64,000 nt of DNA. Source: Pelagibacteraceae bacterium. Lineage in GTDB: Bacteria > Pseudomonadota > Alphaproteobacteria > HIMB59. Position 1 is the first letter of the stretch, and every line of letters starts with the position of its first letter. The translations under genes and the position numbers were made by a program. The stretch covers positions 1-64,000 of the forward strand of contig PAHR01000026.1 of assembly GCA_002705265.1 (NCBI GenBank). The letters run 5' to 3'. The notes beneath the pieces are model-generated. The model was not told the origin of the DNA, did no database searches, and worked only from the letters and a program-made list of their open reading frames with translations. Below are positions 34,922 through 44,625 of the stretch, piece by piece.

Positions 34922-36694
34922 TTATTCAAAGAAATCTATTAGAGACTCAATATTATTAATTATCTTATTTTCACCCGATTTATTTCTTAAAGTAAAATTT
35001 CCACTTTCAATTTCTTTTTCTCCTATAACTAATGTGTAAGGAATTTTTTTGGCAACAGAACTTCTGATTTTATAACCAAGTTTATTATCAGAGTCATCTA
35101 CAATTGATCTTATTTTATGATTAATCTTTATATTTAGTTCATTACAGTAATCAGCAAATTTTTCTGAAATGGGTAGAATAGCTAACTGTATAGGAGTTAT
35201 GAGTAATGGAAGCCAACCATTAGTATTTTCTAAAATAATAGCAATAAATCTTTCCAAAGATCCAACTAAAGCTCTATGAATCATAATTGGAGTCTTATTG
35301 TCATCATTTTTATCTTTGTATTTTGCTCCAAGTCTACTTGGTAAATTGAAATCTATTTGTATAGTTCCACATTGCCATTCTCTTCCAAGTGAGTCTTCAA
35401 GAGTAAACTCTATCTTAGGTCCATAAAAAGCACCTTCACCTTCTAGTATGTTAAAAATTTTTCCACTATCTGATAAAACTTTTTTAAGTTGTACCTCTGC
35501 ATTTTCCCAATCCTCATCTGATCCAATGCTTTTCTCTGGTCTTGTAGAAATATTATATTTTACTTTTGTAAATCCAAATTCTTTATAAATTTTTTCAATA
35601 AGTGTTGAAGTTTCATTGCAAACTTCATAAATCTGATCTTCAGTACAAAAAATATGAGCATCATCCATAGTAAAACCTCTTACTCTAAATAATCCATTTA
35701 AAGCACCTGAAGGTTCATATCGGTGGCATTTACCAAATTCTGAATACCTCAAAGGTAAGTCTTTGTAAGTAATTAGCTCTGAGTTAAATAGCACAATGTG
35801 GCATGGACAATTCATTGGTTTCAGAGCAAAAGTTTTATTATCTGTTTCAGTTGTAAACATGTTTTCTTTAAAGTTATCCCAGTGACCTGATTTTACCCAA
35901 AGCTCATTTGAAACTAATTCTGGGGTTTTGACTTCAAAATAATTTAACTTTCTTTGTTCTTCTCTGATGTAATTAGTAATATTACTATATAGGGTAAGTC
36001 CATTAGCTTTCCAAAATACATTTCCAGCAGAAAATTCAGTAAGAAGAAATAGGCCCATCTCTGTTCCAAGCTTTCTATGGTTTCTTTCTTTTGCTTCCTC
36101 AATATTTTTTAAATGATTTTCAAGATCTTTTTTTGAAAACCATGCTGTTGCGTAAATACGCTGTAGCATTTTATTGGTACTTATACCTCTCCAATACGCA
36201 CCAGAAATATTTATAATTTTAAAATGAGCATCATACTCACTAGTATTTTGATGATGAGGGCCTTTGCAAAGATCTATAAAATTTTTCTGTTCATAAAGAG
36301 TCAATTTTTTATCTTTTATATTTTCTATTAAATCAATTTTATAACTATTGCCCTTAAAGATTTTTAAAGCTTCATTTTTGCTAATTATTTTTTTATCAAA
36401 ACCTCGACCTTCTTTAAGTATTTCTGACATCTTGCTTTCGATTTTGTTTATATCTTCTTCATTTAAACTTCTTTCAATATCAAAGTCATAGTAAAAACCA
36501 TTTTTTATAAAAGGTCCTATAGTAGGTTTTGCAGTTGGAAATAATGAAATAACAGCTTCGGCTAATATATGAGCCATATCATGTCTCATTATATTTAAAG
36601 CATCTTCGCTAAATTTTTTTATTGGCTTACTTCCTTGAATATTATCATCAGAATAATCACCATCTAAAGTTCTGTAAGCTACTATTTCATTCAT
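34922..36694 (-). CDS. thrS: Threonyl-tRNA synthetase lacking the N-terminal TGS domain
   Basis: At 590 aa it is about 50 residues shorter than the common bacterial ThrS (about 640). It starts almost directly at the editing domain: HDMAH near residue 38 and CKGPHH give the editing-site His/Cys residues. The N-terminal TGS domain is missing and cannot lie upstream, because hisI occupies that DNA (8-bp overlap). The catalytic core is complete: MNCPCH (zinc Cys), RYEPSG and FRVRGFTMDDAH (motif 2), HRALVGSLERF (motif 3). The anticodon-binding domain follows. Confidence 0.95.
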   Translation of the reverse strand: MNEIVAYRTLDGDYSDDNIQGSKPIKKFSEDALNIMRHDMAHILAEAVISLFPTAKPTIGPFIKNGFYYDFDIERSLNEEDINKIESKMSEILKEGRGFDKKIISKNEALKIFKGNSYKIDLIENIKDKKLTLYEQKNFIDLCKGPHHQNTSEYDAHFKIINISGAYWRGISTNKMLQRIYATAWFSKKDLENHLKNIEEAKERNHRKLGTEMGLFLLTEFSAGNVFWKANGLTLYSNITNYIREEQRKLNYFEVKTPELVSNELWVKSGHWDNFKENMFTTETDNKTFALKPMNCPCHIVLFNSELITYKDLPLRYSEFGKCHRYEPSGALNGLFRVRGFTMDDAHIFCTEDQIYEVCNETSTLIEKIYKEFGFTKVKYNISTRPEKSIGSDEDWENAEVQLKKVLSDSGKIFNILEGEGAFYGPKIEFTLEDSLGREWQCGTIQIDFNLPSRLGAKYKDKNDDNKTPIMIHRALVGSLERFIAIILENTNGWLPLLITPIQLAILPISEKFADYCNELNIKINHKIRSIVDDSDNKLGYKIRSSVAKKIPYTLVIGEKEIESGNFTLRNKSGENKIINNIESLIDFFE

Positions 36695-37022
36695 ATGTTA
36701 GCTCCTTATAGAAGCATGTTTTGCTCCCAGTGTGACATGCTTTGTTTTCATTTAGATCAACTTTATAAACTAAAGAATCATTATCACAATCAATAAGAAC
36801 TTGCTTAATTTTTAAATAGTTACCTGAGGTATGACCTTTTAACCAAAGCTCGTTTCTGCTTCTACTCCAAAAATGTGCTAATTTTTTTTCTAGAGTAAGT
36901 TTTATCGCTTCTTGATTTGAGTAGGCAAACATTAGTATTTCATTAGTACTGTCTTCTTGTACTAATACAGGCACAAGGCCATCTTTATTATATTTGATAT
37001 TTGATAATTTTGTTTTTTCCAC
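36687..37022 (-). CDS. hisI: Phosphoribosyl-AMP cyclohydrolase
   Basis: A 111 aa enzyme of histidine biosynthesis that opens the purine ring of phosphoribosyl-AMP. HFWSRSRNELWLKG and DCDNDSLVYKV hold substrate and metal ligands, and ACHTGSKTCFY contains the zinc cysteines. It is the stand-alone form without a HisE domain. The start is a GTG at 37022. No other his genes are in the window. Confidence 0.95.
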   Translation of the reverse strand: MEKTKLSNIKYNKDGLVPVLVQEDSTNEILMFAYSNQEAIKLTLEKKLAHFWSRSRNELWLKGHTSGNYLKIKQVLIDCDNDSLVYKVDLNENKACHTGSKTCFYKELTYE

Positions 37023-37057
37023 TAATTTACAATAATTAATATAAGTTATATTTAATC

Positions 37058-37765
37058 ATGAGTTTTACTGTAATTGCGCCAATTTTCAACGAAGAAAAAA
37101 ACATAGAATCCCTCTATAATGAAATTAAAAATAGTTGTAATAAAATACCATTAACTCAAGTGATATTTGTCAATGATTGCTCAAATGACGGCTCATTGGA
37201 AGAATTAAAAAAAATAAAAAATGATCTTTTTGAATTTATAAGCCATGATTCGAAACAAGGTCAAAGTGCTGCTATTCATACAGGCATACTTCATTCAAAG
37301 AATGACATAATATTAACCATTGATGGCGATCTTCAAAATAATCCTTTAGACATACCCAAAGTTTATAAAAAATATATGGAACTAAAAGATCAAAATATTT
37401 TTTTGCAAGGATATAGACATACAAGAAAAGATACTTTTTCTAAAATTATTGCCTCTAAAATAGCTAACTATATTAGAACTTTAATTTTAGATGATAATCA
37501 TCCTGACTCTGGATGTGGGCTAAAAATATTTAGTAAAAAAAAATATTTTTTAATTCCACATTTTAAAAATATGCATAGATTTATGCCCTTTTTATTTAAA
37601 ATGATAGGTTGCAAAACTCATGTTATAAATGTTAGTCATAGGAACAGAAATGCAGGTAATAGTAAATATACAAATTTTGGCAGAGCTTTGTCAGGTATTT
37701 TTGATTTGATTGGAGTAGTTTGGTTGAAAAAAAGATATTTAAAAAGTTTTCAAAAGAAAGGATAG
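37058..37765 (+). CDS. Family 2 glycosyltransferase (dolichyl-phosphate-mannose-synthase-like)
   Basis: A 235 aa GT-A-fold enzyme. FNEEKNIESLYNEI near residue 10, FVNDCSNDGSLEEL, and TIDGDLQNNP (metal-binding Asp) match the DPM1-like branch of GT2, which moves a sugar to a polyprenyl phosphate at the inner membrane. It lacks the C-terminal membrane helices seen in some members, and the next gene is a small membrane protein with a LAB_N domain that could serve that role. The donor sugar is unknown. Confidence 0.88.
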   Translation: MSFTVIAPIFNEEKNIESLYNEIKNSCNKIPLTQVIFVNDCSNDGSLEELKKIKNDLFEFISHDSKQGQSAAIHTGILHSKNDIILTIDGDLQNNPLDIPKVYKKYMELKDQNIFLQGYRHTRKDTFSKIIASKIANYIRTLILDDNHPDSGCGLKIFSKKKYFLIPHFKNMHRFMPFLFKMIGCKTHVINVSHRNRNAGNSKYTNFGRALSGIFDLIGVVWLKKRYLKSFQKKG

Positions 37766-37773
37766 TTATTTAA

Positions 37774-38037
37774 TTGTCGAAAGAAACAATTTGGCTAGCA
37801 ATTGGTTTTTTTGGCCAGGGACTATTTTTTATGAGATGGGTAGTTCAATGGATATCTTCTGAGAGAAAAAAGAAAAGTGAAATTCCTGTTTTATTTTGGT
37901 TTTTTAGTTTAATAGGAGGTATGATTACCTTGGTTTATGCTATCTATAGAGTTGACCCAGTTTTCATTATGGCTCAATCCTTCGGATTAGTTGTTTATTT
38001 TAGAAATATTTATTTTATATATTTTAATAAAAAATGA
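37774..38037 (+). CDS. LAB_N (lipid A biosynthesis N-terminal) domain membrane protein
   Basis: An 87 aa protein of the LAB_N family with three hydrophobic helices: IGFFGQGLFFMRWVVQW at the start, FWFFSLIGGMITLVYAIY in the middle, and a C-terminal segment. This domain often follows a polyprenyl-phosphate glycosyltransferase, exactly as here (8-bp gap), and is thought to work with it in membrane sugar-lipid metabolism. The start is a TTG. It overlaps the dus-family gene by 4 bp. Confidence 0.85.
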   Translation: MSKETIWLAIGFFGQGLFFMRWVVQWISSERKKKSEIPVLFWFFSLIGGMITLVYAIYRVDPVFIMAQSFGLVVYFRNIYFIYFNKK

Positions 38038-38963
38038 TTTTTCACGTTGCTCCGATGATGGGCTACACAGATTATTATTTTAGAAATTTGTTACATTTTT
38101 TATATGGGGATAGAATTAAAACCTATTCTGAAATGATTGTTGATAAGGCAATTATTCATAATACTAATAATATATTAAATAAACATTTTTGTTATTCTAA
38201 TAGAAGTGTACTCCAAATAGCAGGTTCAAATCCCAAAGAAATAAAAGAATGTATAAAAATTATTGATGAAATACCTTATATAAAAGAAATTAACTTTAAC
38301 TTAGGATGTCCAAGCTCAAGAGTTCAGGAGAATAATTTAGGTTTGTCATTAACCCAATATCCTGAAATTGTAGAAAACTGCCTTGAACAGTTAATAAAAT
38401 CTAAAAAAAAAATATCTGTAAAATGTAGGCTTGGCTTAGGACTAAAAGAAGACCAAAAATACATAGATAATTTCATCTTATTATTTAAAAAATATAATAT
38501 TAATAAAATTATTATCCATTGTCGAAATGGAGTATTAACTTTTAATACAAAAAATAATAGAAAAATACCTAATATTAATTACGAATTATTTTTTAAATGT
38601 AAAAAAAAATACTCAGATTTAATTTTAATACCAAATGGTGAAATAAATAATCAAGATATTATAAATTATTTCTCAAATAATCTAGTTAAGGAAGTAATGA
38701 TTGGTAGAAAGTTTAGTGAAGACCCTCTTTTTCTTAATTACAATGAAATTTTACAAATTGAAGATATAGGTCTTTCTATATCTAATTATTTGGACTTTAT
38801 TCAAAAATATCCTATTTTTAAAATTAATTTATTAATTAAATCTTTATTACCTCTTTTCAATAATCTAAAGGACTCAAAAAAACACAAAAAAAATATACAA
38901 TCACTCTGTTCTTTAGATGAAATCAAATTATTTTTCAAAGAAAGAACGTTCATTTGGAATTAG
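38034..38963 (+). CDS. dusA: tRNA-dihydrouridine synthase family (DusA-like) with catalytic Cys replaced
   Basis: A 309 aa FMN-dependent TIM barrel. APMMGYTDYYFRNLL, INFNLGCPSSRVQ, VKCRLGLG and IIHCRNGVL match DusA-type enzymes that reduce uridines in tRNA. In known members the proton-donating Cys lies seven residues after this RVQ (RVQNGMFGACLM); here that position is Ser105 (RVQENNLGLSLT). The enzyme may therefore be weak, have another donor, or serve a different role. It overlaps both neighbours and is very Lys/Asn-rich. Confidence 0.85.
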   Translation: MIFHVAPMMGYTDYYFRNLLHFLYGDRIKTYSEMIVDKAIIHNTNNILNKHFCYSNRSVLQIAGSNPKEIKECIKIIDEIPYIKEINFNLGCPSSRVQENNLGLSLTQYPEIVENCLEQLIKSKKKISVKCRLGLGLKEDQKYIDNFILLFKKYNINKIIIHCRNGVLTFNTKNNRKIPNINYELFFKCKKKYSDLILIPNGEINNQDIINYFSNNLVKEVMIGRKFSEDPLFLNYNEILQIEDIGLSISNYLDFIQKYPIFKINLLIKSLLPLFNNLKDSKKHKKNIQSLCSLDEIKLFFKERTFIWN

Positions 38964-41281
38964 ATTTACTATTAAATTATTCAAATTTCATAAAAAATAA
39001 CCAACATATTTTTTCCAATTTAAAGAAAGAAAATTTAAGAAAAGATTCTGTATTAAGATATTTTAACAGCGAGCTACCAAAATACTTTGATTCAAAATCA
39101 AAAAATTATGAAAATTTTCAAAATTTAAAAAATGAAATTATTCTTCTTGTTTTCATAGCTCATTACGTTGGTATAAATGATCATTTATCTTCTACTAGAT
39201 TATGGTCAATTATAATGAAGAAATACCTTTCTAGAATTTTTAATCATTATTTATCTCTTAAATACAATAATTATAAAAATTTTTTTTTTATAATAGCTTT
39301 GGGTAAATTGGGAGTCAAAGACTTAAATTATTCCAGTGACATTGATTTAATTATTATCTTTGACTCAAAAAAAAGCACAATACCAATTAGAGATTTTGAT
39401 AAAACTATAAAGGAAATTTTATCTAAGGTTTCAAACTCATCTAATTCATTTTTTCATAAAATTGATATGAGGTTGAGGCCAGATTTTGGCAACGAATTTA
39501 TTGTATCTGATTACGAAAATTCCATAGATTACTATTCTTCTGTAGGAAGAAATTGGGAAAGACTTGCTTTTCATAGATCTTGCTTTTTATGTGGTAGCCA
39601 TTCTCTCTATATAGATTTTAAAAATTCTATAAATGGTTTTTTATACCGACAAACCTTTGATTTTTATGCAATCGATGAAATAAAAAAACTTTTTAAATTT
39701 TCGCAAAACCATGATTCAAAAATTAATATTAAATCATCAAGTGGTTACATTAGAACTTGTGAGAATATTGTTCATTTTTTGCAACTTCTATGGTCTGGTA
39801 AAATTAAAAAGCTTAGAAATATATCTATTCATAAATTATTTAAAGTCTTAGAAAGTAATCAAAATATTATTAAAAAGGAAGATATTTTTTTAATTAAAAA
39901 AGCATATTACTATTATAGATGGATAGAGGATTTATTACATATTAAGCATAACTCTAAGCAAAATGTTATTTCTTTAGAAAATCATGACCTTGCTCAATTT
40001 GATTCTAATTTTGATATTAAAATATTAGAATTTAGCAAAAATATTAAAAATATTTTTGACAAATTATTTATAGACATTCACATTAATCCTTCATTTAAAA
40101 TTGATAATTTTAATACTAATAGCAGGGATATAATTCAAACTTGGTTTAACAAATCAAAAAATAAAATAGCTTCAGGTCAAATCAAAAAAGATTTTGATAA
40201 TATTATTAATGCTTATTTAAACATAGTTTATCAATTAGAAAAAAGAGACGAGCTTATAATAAAGTTTGATTTTTTGTTAACATATTATAAGTCTGGAATT
40301 CATTTAGCAGCTTTATATAAATATAATAATAGAATTATTAATGAGTTAGTTTTTATTTTCTCCAATTCTACTAAACTTACTAATCAACTTAATAAGTATA
40401 ATTTTCTTGTAGAAACGCTTGTTTATTATTTTAATCATGGATCAGATCATCTAATTACCAAAATTATTTATAAAAAAGACTTTGATATTGATTTAAAAAA
40501 TTTAATTAATAGTTTATATGAATCTCTTTTTTTATTTGATTATTTATTTCTAAAAGAAAAGATCTCTTTCAATAGTTATCAATTCCAAAGGAGCAGAAAT
40601 ATTAGATCTTTTATTTTTCAATTATTTACATTAGTTAAAAATTTTTACATAAAGGATAATAAGTTAATAAATACAGATATATTTCCTGTATTATATGGAA
40701 GTACCGCCTTATTCCAAAATTTATCATATTCCGATTCAGATATTTTTTTTATTAAAATGGATAATAATATTTCGCACTTAGATTCAATAAAAATAGTAAA
40801 GAGATTTTATCTAATTATAAACCAATATTTAGATAAGAAAATGGTCAATATTGACTATAGAAATAAGCCTTTTGGTAATAACTCTGAAATTATTATTTCA
40901 TATGAAGATTTTATAAAATTTTACAAAAATAATAATGATGATTTTCATAAATTTAGTTTTTATAAATGTGACTTAATTACAAATATTTTAAAATATAAAA
41001 AAGATTTTTTTTATAATAAGAAAAAAATTATAAGTACCTTTAATAATGTTAATCCAGTTTATCTTGATAAAATGATAAAAGTCAAAACTACTTCTTTAGA
41101 CTTAAAGTCAGTAATTACAATTTATGATTTGTTGTTAATTTTTGATAAAATAAATAACTCTGAAAAATTTAATATCATTAACGACCTTATTTTTTTAAAA
41201 AGATCTTTAAATGAAGAAGACTTAAAAAATATTAATACAAATATAGATTTAAGCTTTTATATTAAGAAAATAAAAACCTAA
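38954..41281 (+). CDS. glnE: GlnE-like glutamine synthetase adenylyltransferase/deadenylase, shortened
   Basis: At 775 aa it is well below the usual 900-1000 for GlnE, which adds or removes AMP on GlnA. The N-terminal nucleotidyltransferase, which is the deadenylase half in E. coli, is clear: ALGKLGVKDLNYSSDIDLI near residue 115, DMRLRPDFGNEF and GRNWERLAFHR. The second, adenylylating half is only faintly visible (LYGSTALFQNLSYSDSDIFF, then IDYRNKPFGNN), and its usual conserved tail is lost. The start is a TTG. glnA lies convergently (4-bp overlap), which supports the assignment. Which activity survives is unclear. Confidence 0.75.
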   Translation: MELDLLLNYSNFIKNNQHIFSNLKKENLRKDSVLRYFNSELPKYFDSKSKNYENFQNLKNEIILLVFIAHYVGINDHLSSTRLWSIIMKKYLSRIFNHYLSLKYNNYKNFFFIIALGKLGVKDLNYSSDIDLIIIFDSKKSTIPIRDFDKTIKEILSKVSNSSNSFFHKIDMRLRPDFGNEFIVSDYENSIDYYSSVGRNWERLAFHRSCFLCGSHSLYIDFKNSINGFLYRQTFDFYAIDEIKKLFKFSQNHDSKINIKSSSGYIRTCENIVHFLQLLWSGKIKKLRNISIHKLFKVLESNQNIIKKEDIFLIKKAYYYYRWIEDLLHIKHNSKQNVISLENHDLAQFDSNFDIKILEFSKNIKNIFDKLFIDIHINPSFKIDNFNTNSRDIIQTWFNKSKNKIASGQIKKDFDNIINAYLNIVYQLEKRDELIIKFDFLLTYYKSGIHLAALYKYNNRIINELVFIFSNSTKLTNQLNKYNFLVETLVYYFNHGSDHLITKIIYKKDFDIDLKNLINSLYESLFLFDYLFLKEKISFNSYQFQRSRNIRSFIFQLFTLVKNFYIKDNKLINTDIFPVLYGSTALFQNLSYSDSDIFFIKMDNNISHLDSIKIVKRFYLIINQYLDKKMVNIDYRNKPFGNNSEIIISYEDFIKFYKNNNDDFHKFSFYKCDLITNILKYKKDFFYNKKKIISTFNNVNPVYLDKMIKVKTTSLDLKSVITIYDLLLIFDKINNSEKFNIINDLIFLKRSLNEEDLKNINTNIDLSFYIKKIKT

Positions 41282-42693
41282 TAATCATAGTATAAATCAA
41301 ATTCTTTTGGTGTTACCGCAAGTTTATTAGGATTTATTTCTTCTTCTCTTTTATAGTCAATAATAGATTCAATTAAATCTTTAGTAAATACATTACCCTC
41401 CAGAAGATAACCATGATCGGCTTCAAGATTATTGATAGATTCTTCTAACGAACCTGGAACTTCTTTAACATTTTCTTGTTCCTCTGGTGGTAAATCATAA
41501 AGGTTTTTATCCATAGGTTCACCGGGGTCCATTCTATTTTTTATTCCATCCAACCCAGCCATAACCATTGCTGAAAATGCTAGATATGGGTTTGCTGTTG
41601 CATCCGGGCATCTAAATTCAACTCTTTTTGCTTTAGGAGATGGAGAGTAAGCTGGAATTCTGCAAATAGCGCTTCTATTTCTATTTGAATAAGCTAATTT
41701 TACCGGTGCTTCATATCCTGGAACTAGTCTTTTAAATGAGTTAATTGTTGGATTTGTAAATGCAAGTAGAGATGGGGCATGTTTTAAAAGCCCACCAATA
41801 TAAAATCTTGCTTCGTCACTTAAATTAGCATAACCACCTTCTTTAAAAAAAATTGGTTTACCTTTTGACCAAATACTTTGATGACAGTGCATGCCTGATC
41901 CATTGTCATTAGACAAGGGCTTCGGCATAAAAGTAGCACTTAGTCCATTCATTTTAGCTGTGTTTCTAACTACATACTTGTATTTTTGTAAATCATCTGC
42001 ATGAGACAGTAGTGTATCAAACTTTAAATCTATTTCTTGTTGTCCTGCAGTAGCTACCTCATGATGTTGAGCTTCAACTTTCATTCCAATTGACACCATA
42101 TGATTTACCATCTCAGATCTAACATCTTGCATTGTATCATGAGGTGGGCAGGGAAAATATCCACCCTTGTTTCTTACTTTATATCCTAGGTTAGGATTTT
42201 CATCAGAGCTTTTATTCCAAATTGCTTCACCAGAATCTACAGAGAAAAAAGCATTATGAGGTTCAGTAGAAATTCTAACATCACTAAATAAAAAGAATTC
42301 TGCTTCAGCTCCAAAAAAAATACTATCACCAACACCTGATGATTTTACATATTCTTCTGCTTTTTTCGCAACATACCTCGGATCTTTATCATATTTTTGT
42401 CCTGTTATAGGATCTTGAATATCGCAAATTAAAACTAAAGTAGGGTCGGAAAAAAATGGATCAATAAATGCAGTTGAAGCATCTGGAATTAATATCATAT
42501 CACTCGCTTCGATATTTTGAAAACATCTTATTGAAGATCCATCAAAGCCAATGCCTTCTTCAAAAACTTCTTTTTCAAAAGTACCTATATGAATTGAAAA
42601 GTGATGCCAAGTACCTAGAGGGTCAGTAAATCTGAAATCTATATATTTAATATTTTGTTCATCTATAATTTTTTGTATTGATTTTGTATCCAT
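41278..42693 (-). CDS. glnA: Glutamine synthetase type I
   Basis: A 471 aa GSI that forms glutamine from glutamate, ammonia and ATP. Motifs are FFGAEAEFFLF, EAQHHEVATAGQQE, GSGMHCHQSIW, NSFKRLVPG, and NRSAICRIP with KRVEFRCPD and NPYL. The adenylylation loop with its Tyr is present (KNLYDLPPEE, near residue 400), so covalent control by GlnE is possible. It follows glnB at 42 bp on the reverse strand, the common glnBA arrangement. Confidence 0.97.
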   Translation of the reverse strand: MDTKSIQKIIDEQNIKYIDFRFTDPLGTWHHFSIHIGTFEKEVFEEGIGFDGSSIRCFQNIEASDMILIPDASTAFIDPFFSDPTLVLICDIQDPITGQKYDKDPRYVAKKAEEYVKSSGVGDSIFFGAEAEFFLFSDVRISTEPHNAFFSVDSGEAIWNKSSDENPNLGYKVRNKGGYFPCPPHDTMQDVRSEMVNHMVSIGMKVEAQHHEVATAGQQEIDLKFDTLLSHADDLQKYKYVVRNTAKMNGLSATFMPKPLSNDNGSGMHCHQSIWSKGKPIFFKEGGYANLSDEARFYIGGLLKHAPSLLAFTNPTINSFKRLVPGYEAPVKLAYSNRNRSAICRIPAYSPSPKAKRVEFRCPDATANPYLAFSAMVMAGLDGIKNRMDPGEPMDKNLYDLPPEEQENVKEVPGSLEESINNLEADHGYLLEGNVFTKDLIESIIDYKREEEINPNKLAVTPKEFDLYYDY

Positions 42694-42735
42694 TTTATTA
42701 ATTTTATTACTCCTATTTTTTTTATTTAAAATATT

Positions 42736-43113
<378 letters not shown>

Positions 43114-43176
43114 CTATAGTTTAAATTAATCCTATTTGTCTTTATTTAATAACTATATTATAAATATCGCACTTGT

Positions 43177-43254
43177 GGCGGGTGTAGCTCAGTTGGTTAG
43201 AGCGCCGGTTTGTGGTACCGGAGGTCGGGGGTTCGAGACCCCTTACTCGCCCCA
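43177..43254 (+). tRNA. tRNA-His (GTG)
   Basis: A full cloverleaf with an extra 5' G(-1) opposite C73, as expected for tRNA-His. The anticodon stem CCGGT/ACCGG surrounds loop TTGTGGT, giving anticodon GTG. The acceptor stem has G-T pairs, and CCA is encoded. Confidence 0.95.
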
Positions 43255-43268
43255 GTATATTATTATGT

Positions 43269-43350
43269 GCGGCTGTGGCGGAATGGTAGACGCGCTGGTC
43301 TTAGGAACCAGTGGGCAACCGTGGGAGTTCGAGTCTCTTCAGCCGCACCA
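43269..43350 (+). tRNA. tRNA-Leu (TAG)
   Basis: An 82-base class II tRNA with acceptor GCGGCTG/CAGCCGC and encoded CCA. The anticodon stem CTGGT/ACCAG surrounds loop CTTAGGA, giving anticodon TAG (Leu); the short variable arm follows. It lies 14 bp after tRNA-His and 18 bp before tig. Confidence 0.93.
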
Positions 43351-43368
43351 AAAATTAATAGGATAAAT

Positions 43369-44625
43369 ATGAATTATAAATCAATATCAAAAAAACAACA
43401 CCAATCTCAGTTCGATGTATCTCTTGATAAAAAAGAAATAGAGAGCATCATTTCAAAAAAAATTTTGGAAAAACAACCTACTTTTGAGGTCTCAGGTTTT
43501 AGAAAAGGCAAAGTACCAACAAACATAATAAAAAGTAAAATTGGACTCCAGATTGAAAATGAGGTTCTTAATGAGCAGGTATCTAAAAATATTACTGAAA
43601 TCACTTCTAAAGAAAAGATTATATCTTTAGTTCAACCGGAACTCGAATTTAAGGACAATTTTAATTTTAAAGTTTCTTTTTACCATAAACCAAAGATTGA
43701 TATGGCAAACTTAAAAGAAGTTGAGGTTAAAACTTATGTAGTTGATCTTGAGAAAAAAGATATAGACTCTTTTAGAGATAAAATTAGAAAAGAATATTTT
43801 ACCTTAAAAGAAGAAAATAAAGTAACTAGTAAGTCAGTTATTGATTTTGAAATAAATAATTACTCTGATGATTTAAAGAATTTATTTTCTCAAAAAAAAG
43901 TAAGAATAGACCTTAATACAAATACAAAAGAAGATATTTTTCTTCATTTAAAAAAGATTTTAATTGATTGCGAGGTCAAACAAAAGATAGAAACTCAAAT
44001 TAAAGAAAAAAAATTAGAAATTACTATTATGAATACCTTCAAAAAAATATTTCCAGAAACTGATCAAGAGTTATTAAAAGTTTTAAAGATTAAAGATATG
44101 AATGAATTAAATGATCAGATTAAAAATAAATTAAATTCTGACATAGACGCAATGAAAAAAGATTATTACATAGAAGAATTGTTAAAATCCTTAAGTGAAA
44201 AAAAAGATATAAATATACATGATGATGTTATTAACCTTGAGCTTAAGAGAAATTATTCTATCAATATTTCTGATCTAAAAAAAGAACACCAAGAAAAAGT
44301 GGATAATTTAAAAAAAATGCTTTTGGATAATTTAAAAAAAGATGTTTTATACTCTGAGCTAGTTGCTTTTTTTAAAGTCTCAGTTGAACAAAAAGAACTG
44401 CAAGAATACATAAAATCTCACTTTAGAGACAAAATAGACCAAAGAACTGCAGAAATGGCTTATGCCACATTGCTTAGAAATAAAATTGCTATTGAGTCTA
44501 TGAAAGCTTTTAAAGTAAAAGAAACTAAGTTAAGTTTAGATAATTTTATGAAATTAAATTCTTTAAACCAGCAACATAATCATGAACATGATCACAAAGA
44601 AAAAGAAAGTAATAGTAATAAATGA
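43369..44625 (+). CDS. tig: Trigger factor
   Basis: The start is the ATG at 43369, preceded by AGGATAA; the open frame extends upstream only because it runs through the tRNA-Leu gene. The product has 418 aa. The ribosome-docking signature GFRKGKVP is near residue 44. A reduced PPIase-like middle and a long helical C-terminal arm follow. The last 18 residues are His/Glu/Lys-rich ([13 protein letters not shown]), as in some trigger factors that bind metal. It assists folding of nascent chains and is linked to clpP by a 4-bp overlap. Confidence 0.93.
   Translation: MNYKSISKKQHQSQFDVSLDKKEIESIISKKILEKQPTFEVSGFRKGKVPTNIIKSKIGLQIENEVLNEQVSKNITEITSKEKIISLVQPELEFKDNFNFKVSFYHKPKIDMANLKEVEVKTYVVDLEKKDIDSFRDKIRKEYFTLKEENKVTSKSVIDFEINNYSDDLKNLFSQKKVRIDLNTNTKEDIFLHLKKILIDCEVKQKIETQIKEKKLEITIMNTFKKIFPETDQELLKVLKIKDMNELNDQIKNKLNSDIDAMKKDYYIEELLKSLSEKKDINIHDDVINLELKRNYSINISDLKKEHQEKVDNLKKMLLDNLKKDVLYSELVAFFKVSVEQKELQEYIKSHFRDKIDQRTAEMAYATLLRNKIAIESMKAFKVKETKLSLDNFMKLNSLNQQHNHEHDHKEKESNSNK

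Noticed and set aside
43136-43366. 76 aa frame across tRNA-His and tRNA-Leu
   Set aside because: The region is fully explained by two tRNA genes, and the protein would be a translation of them.
43210-43368. N-terminal extension of trigger factor
   Set aside because: It only translates the tRNA genes; the ATG at 43369 has its own ribosome-binding site and the typical family start.
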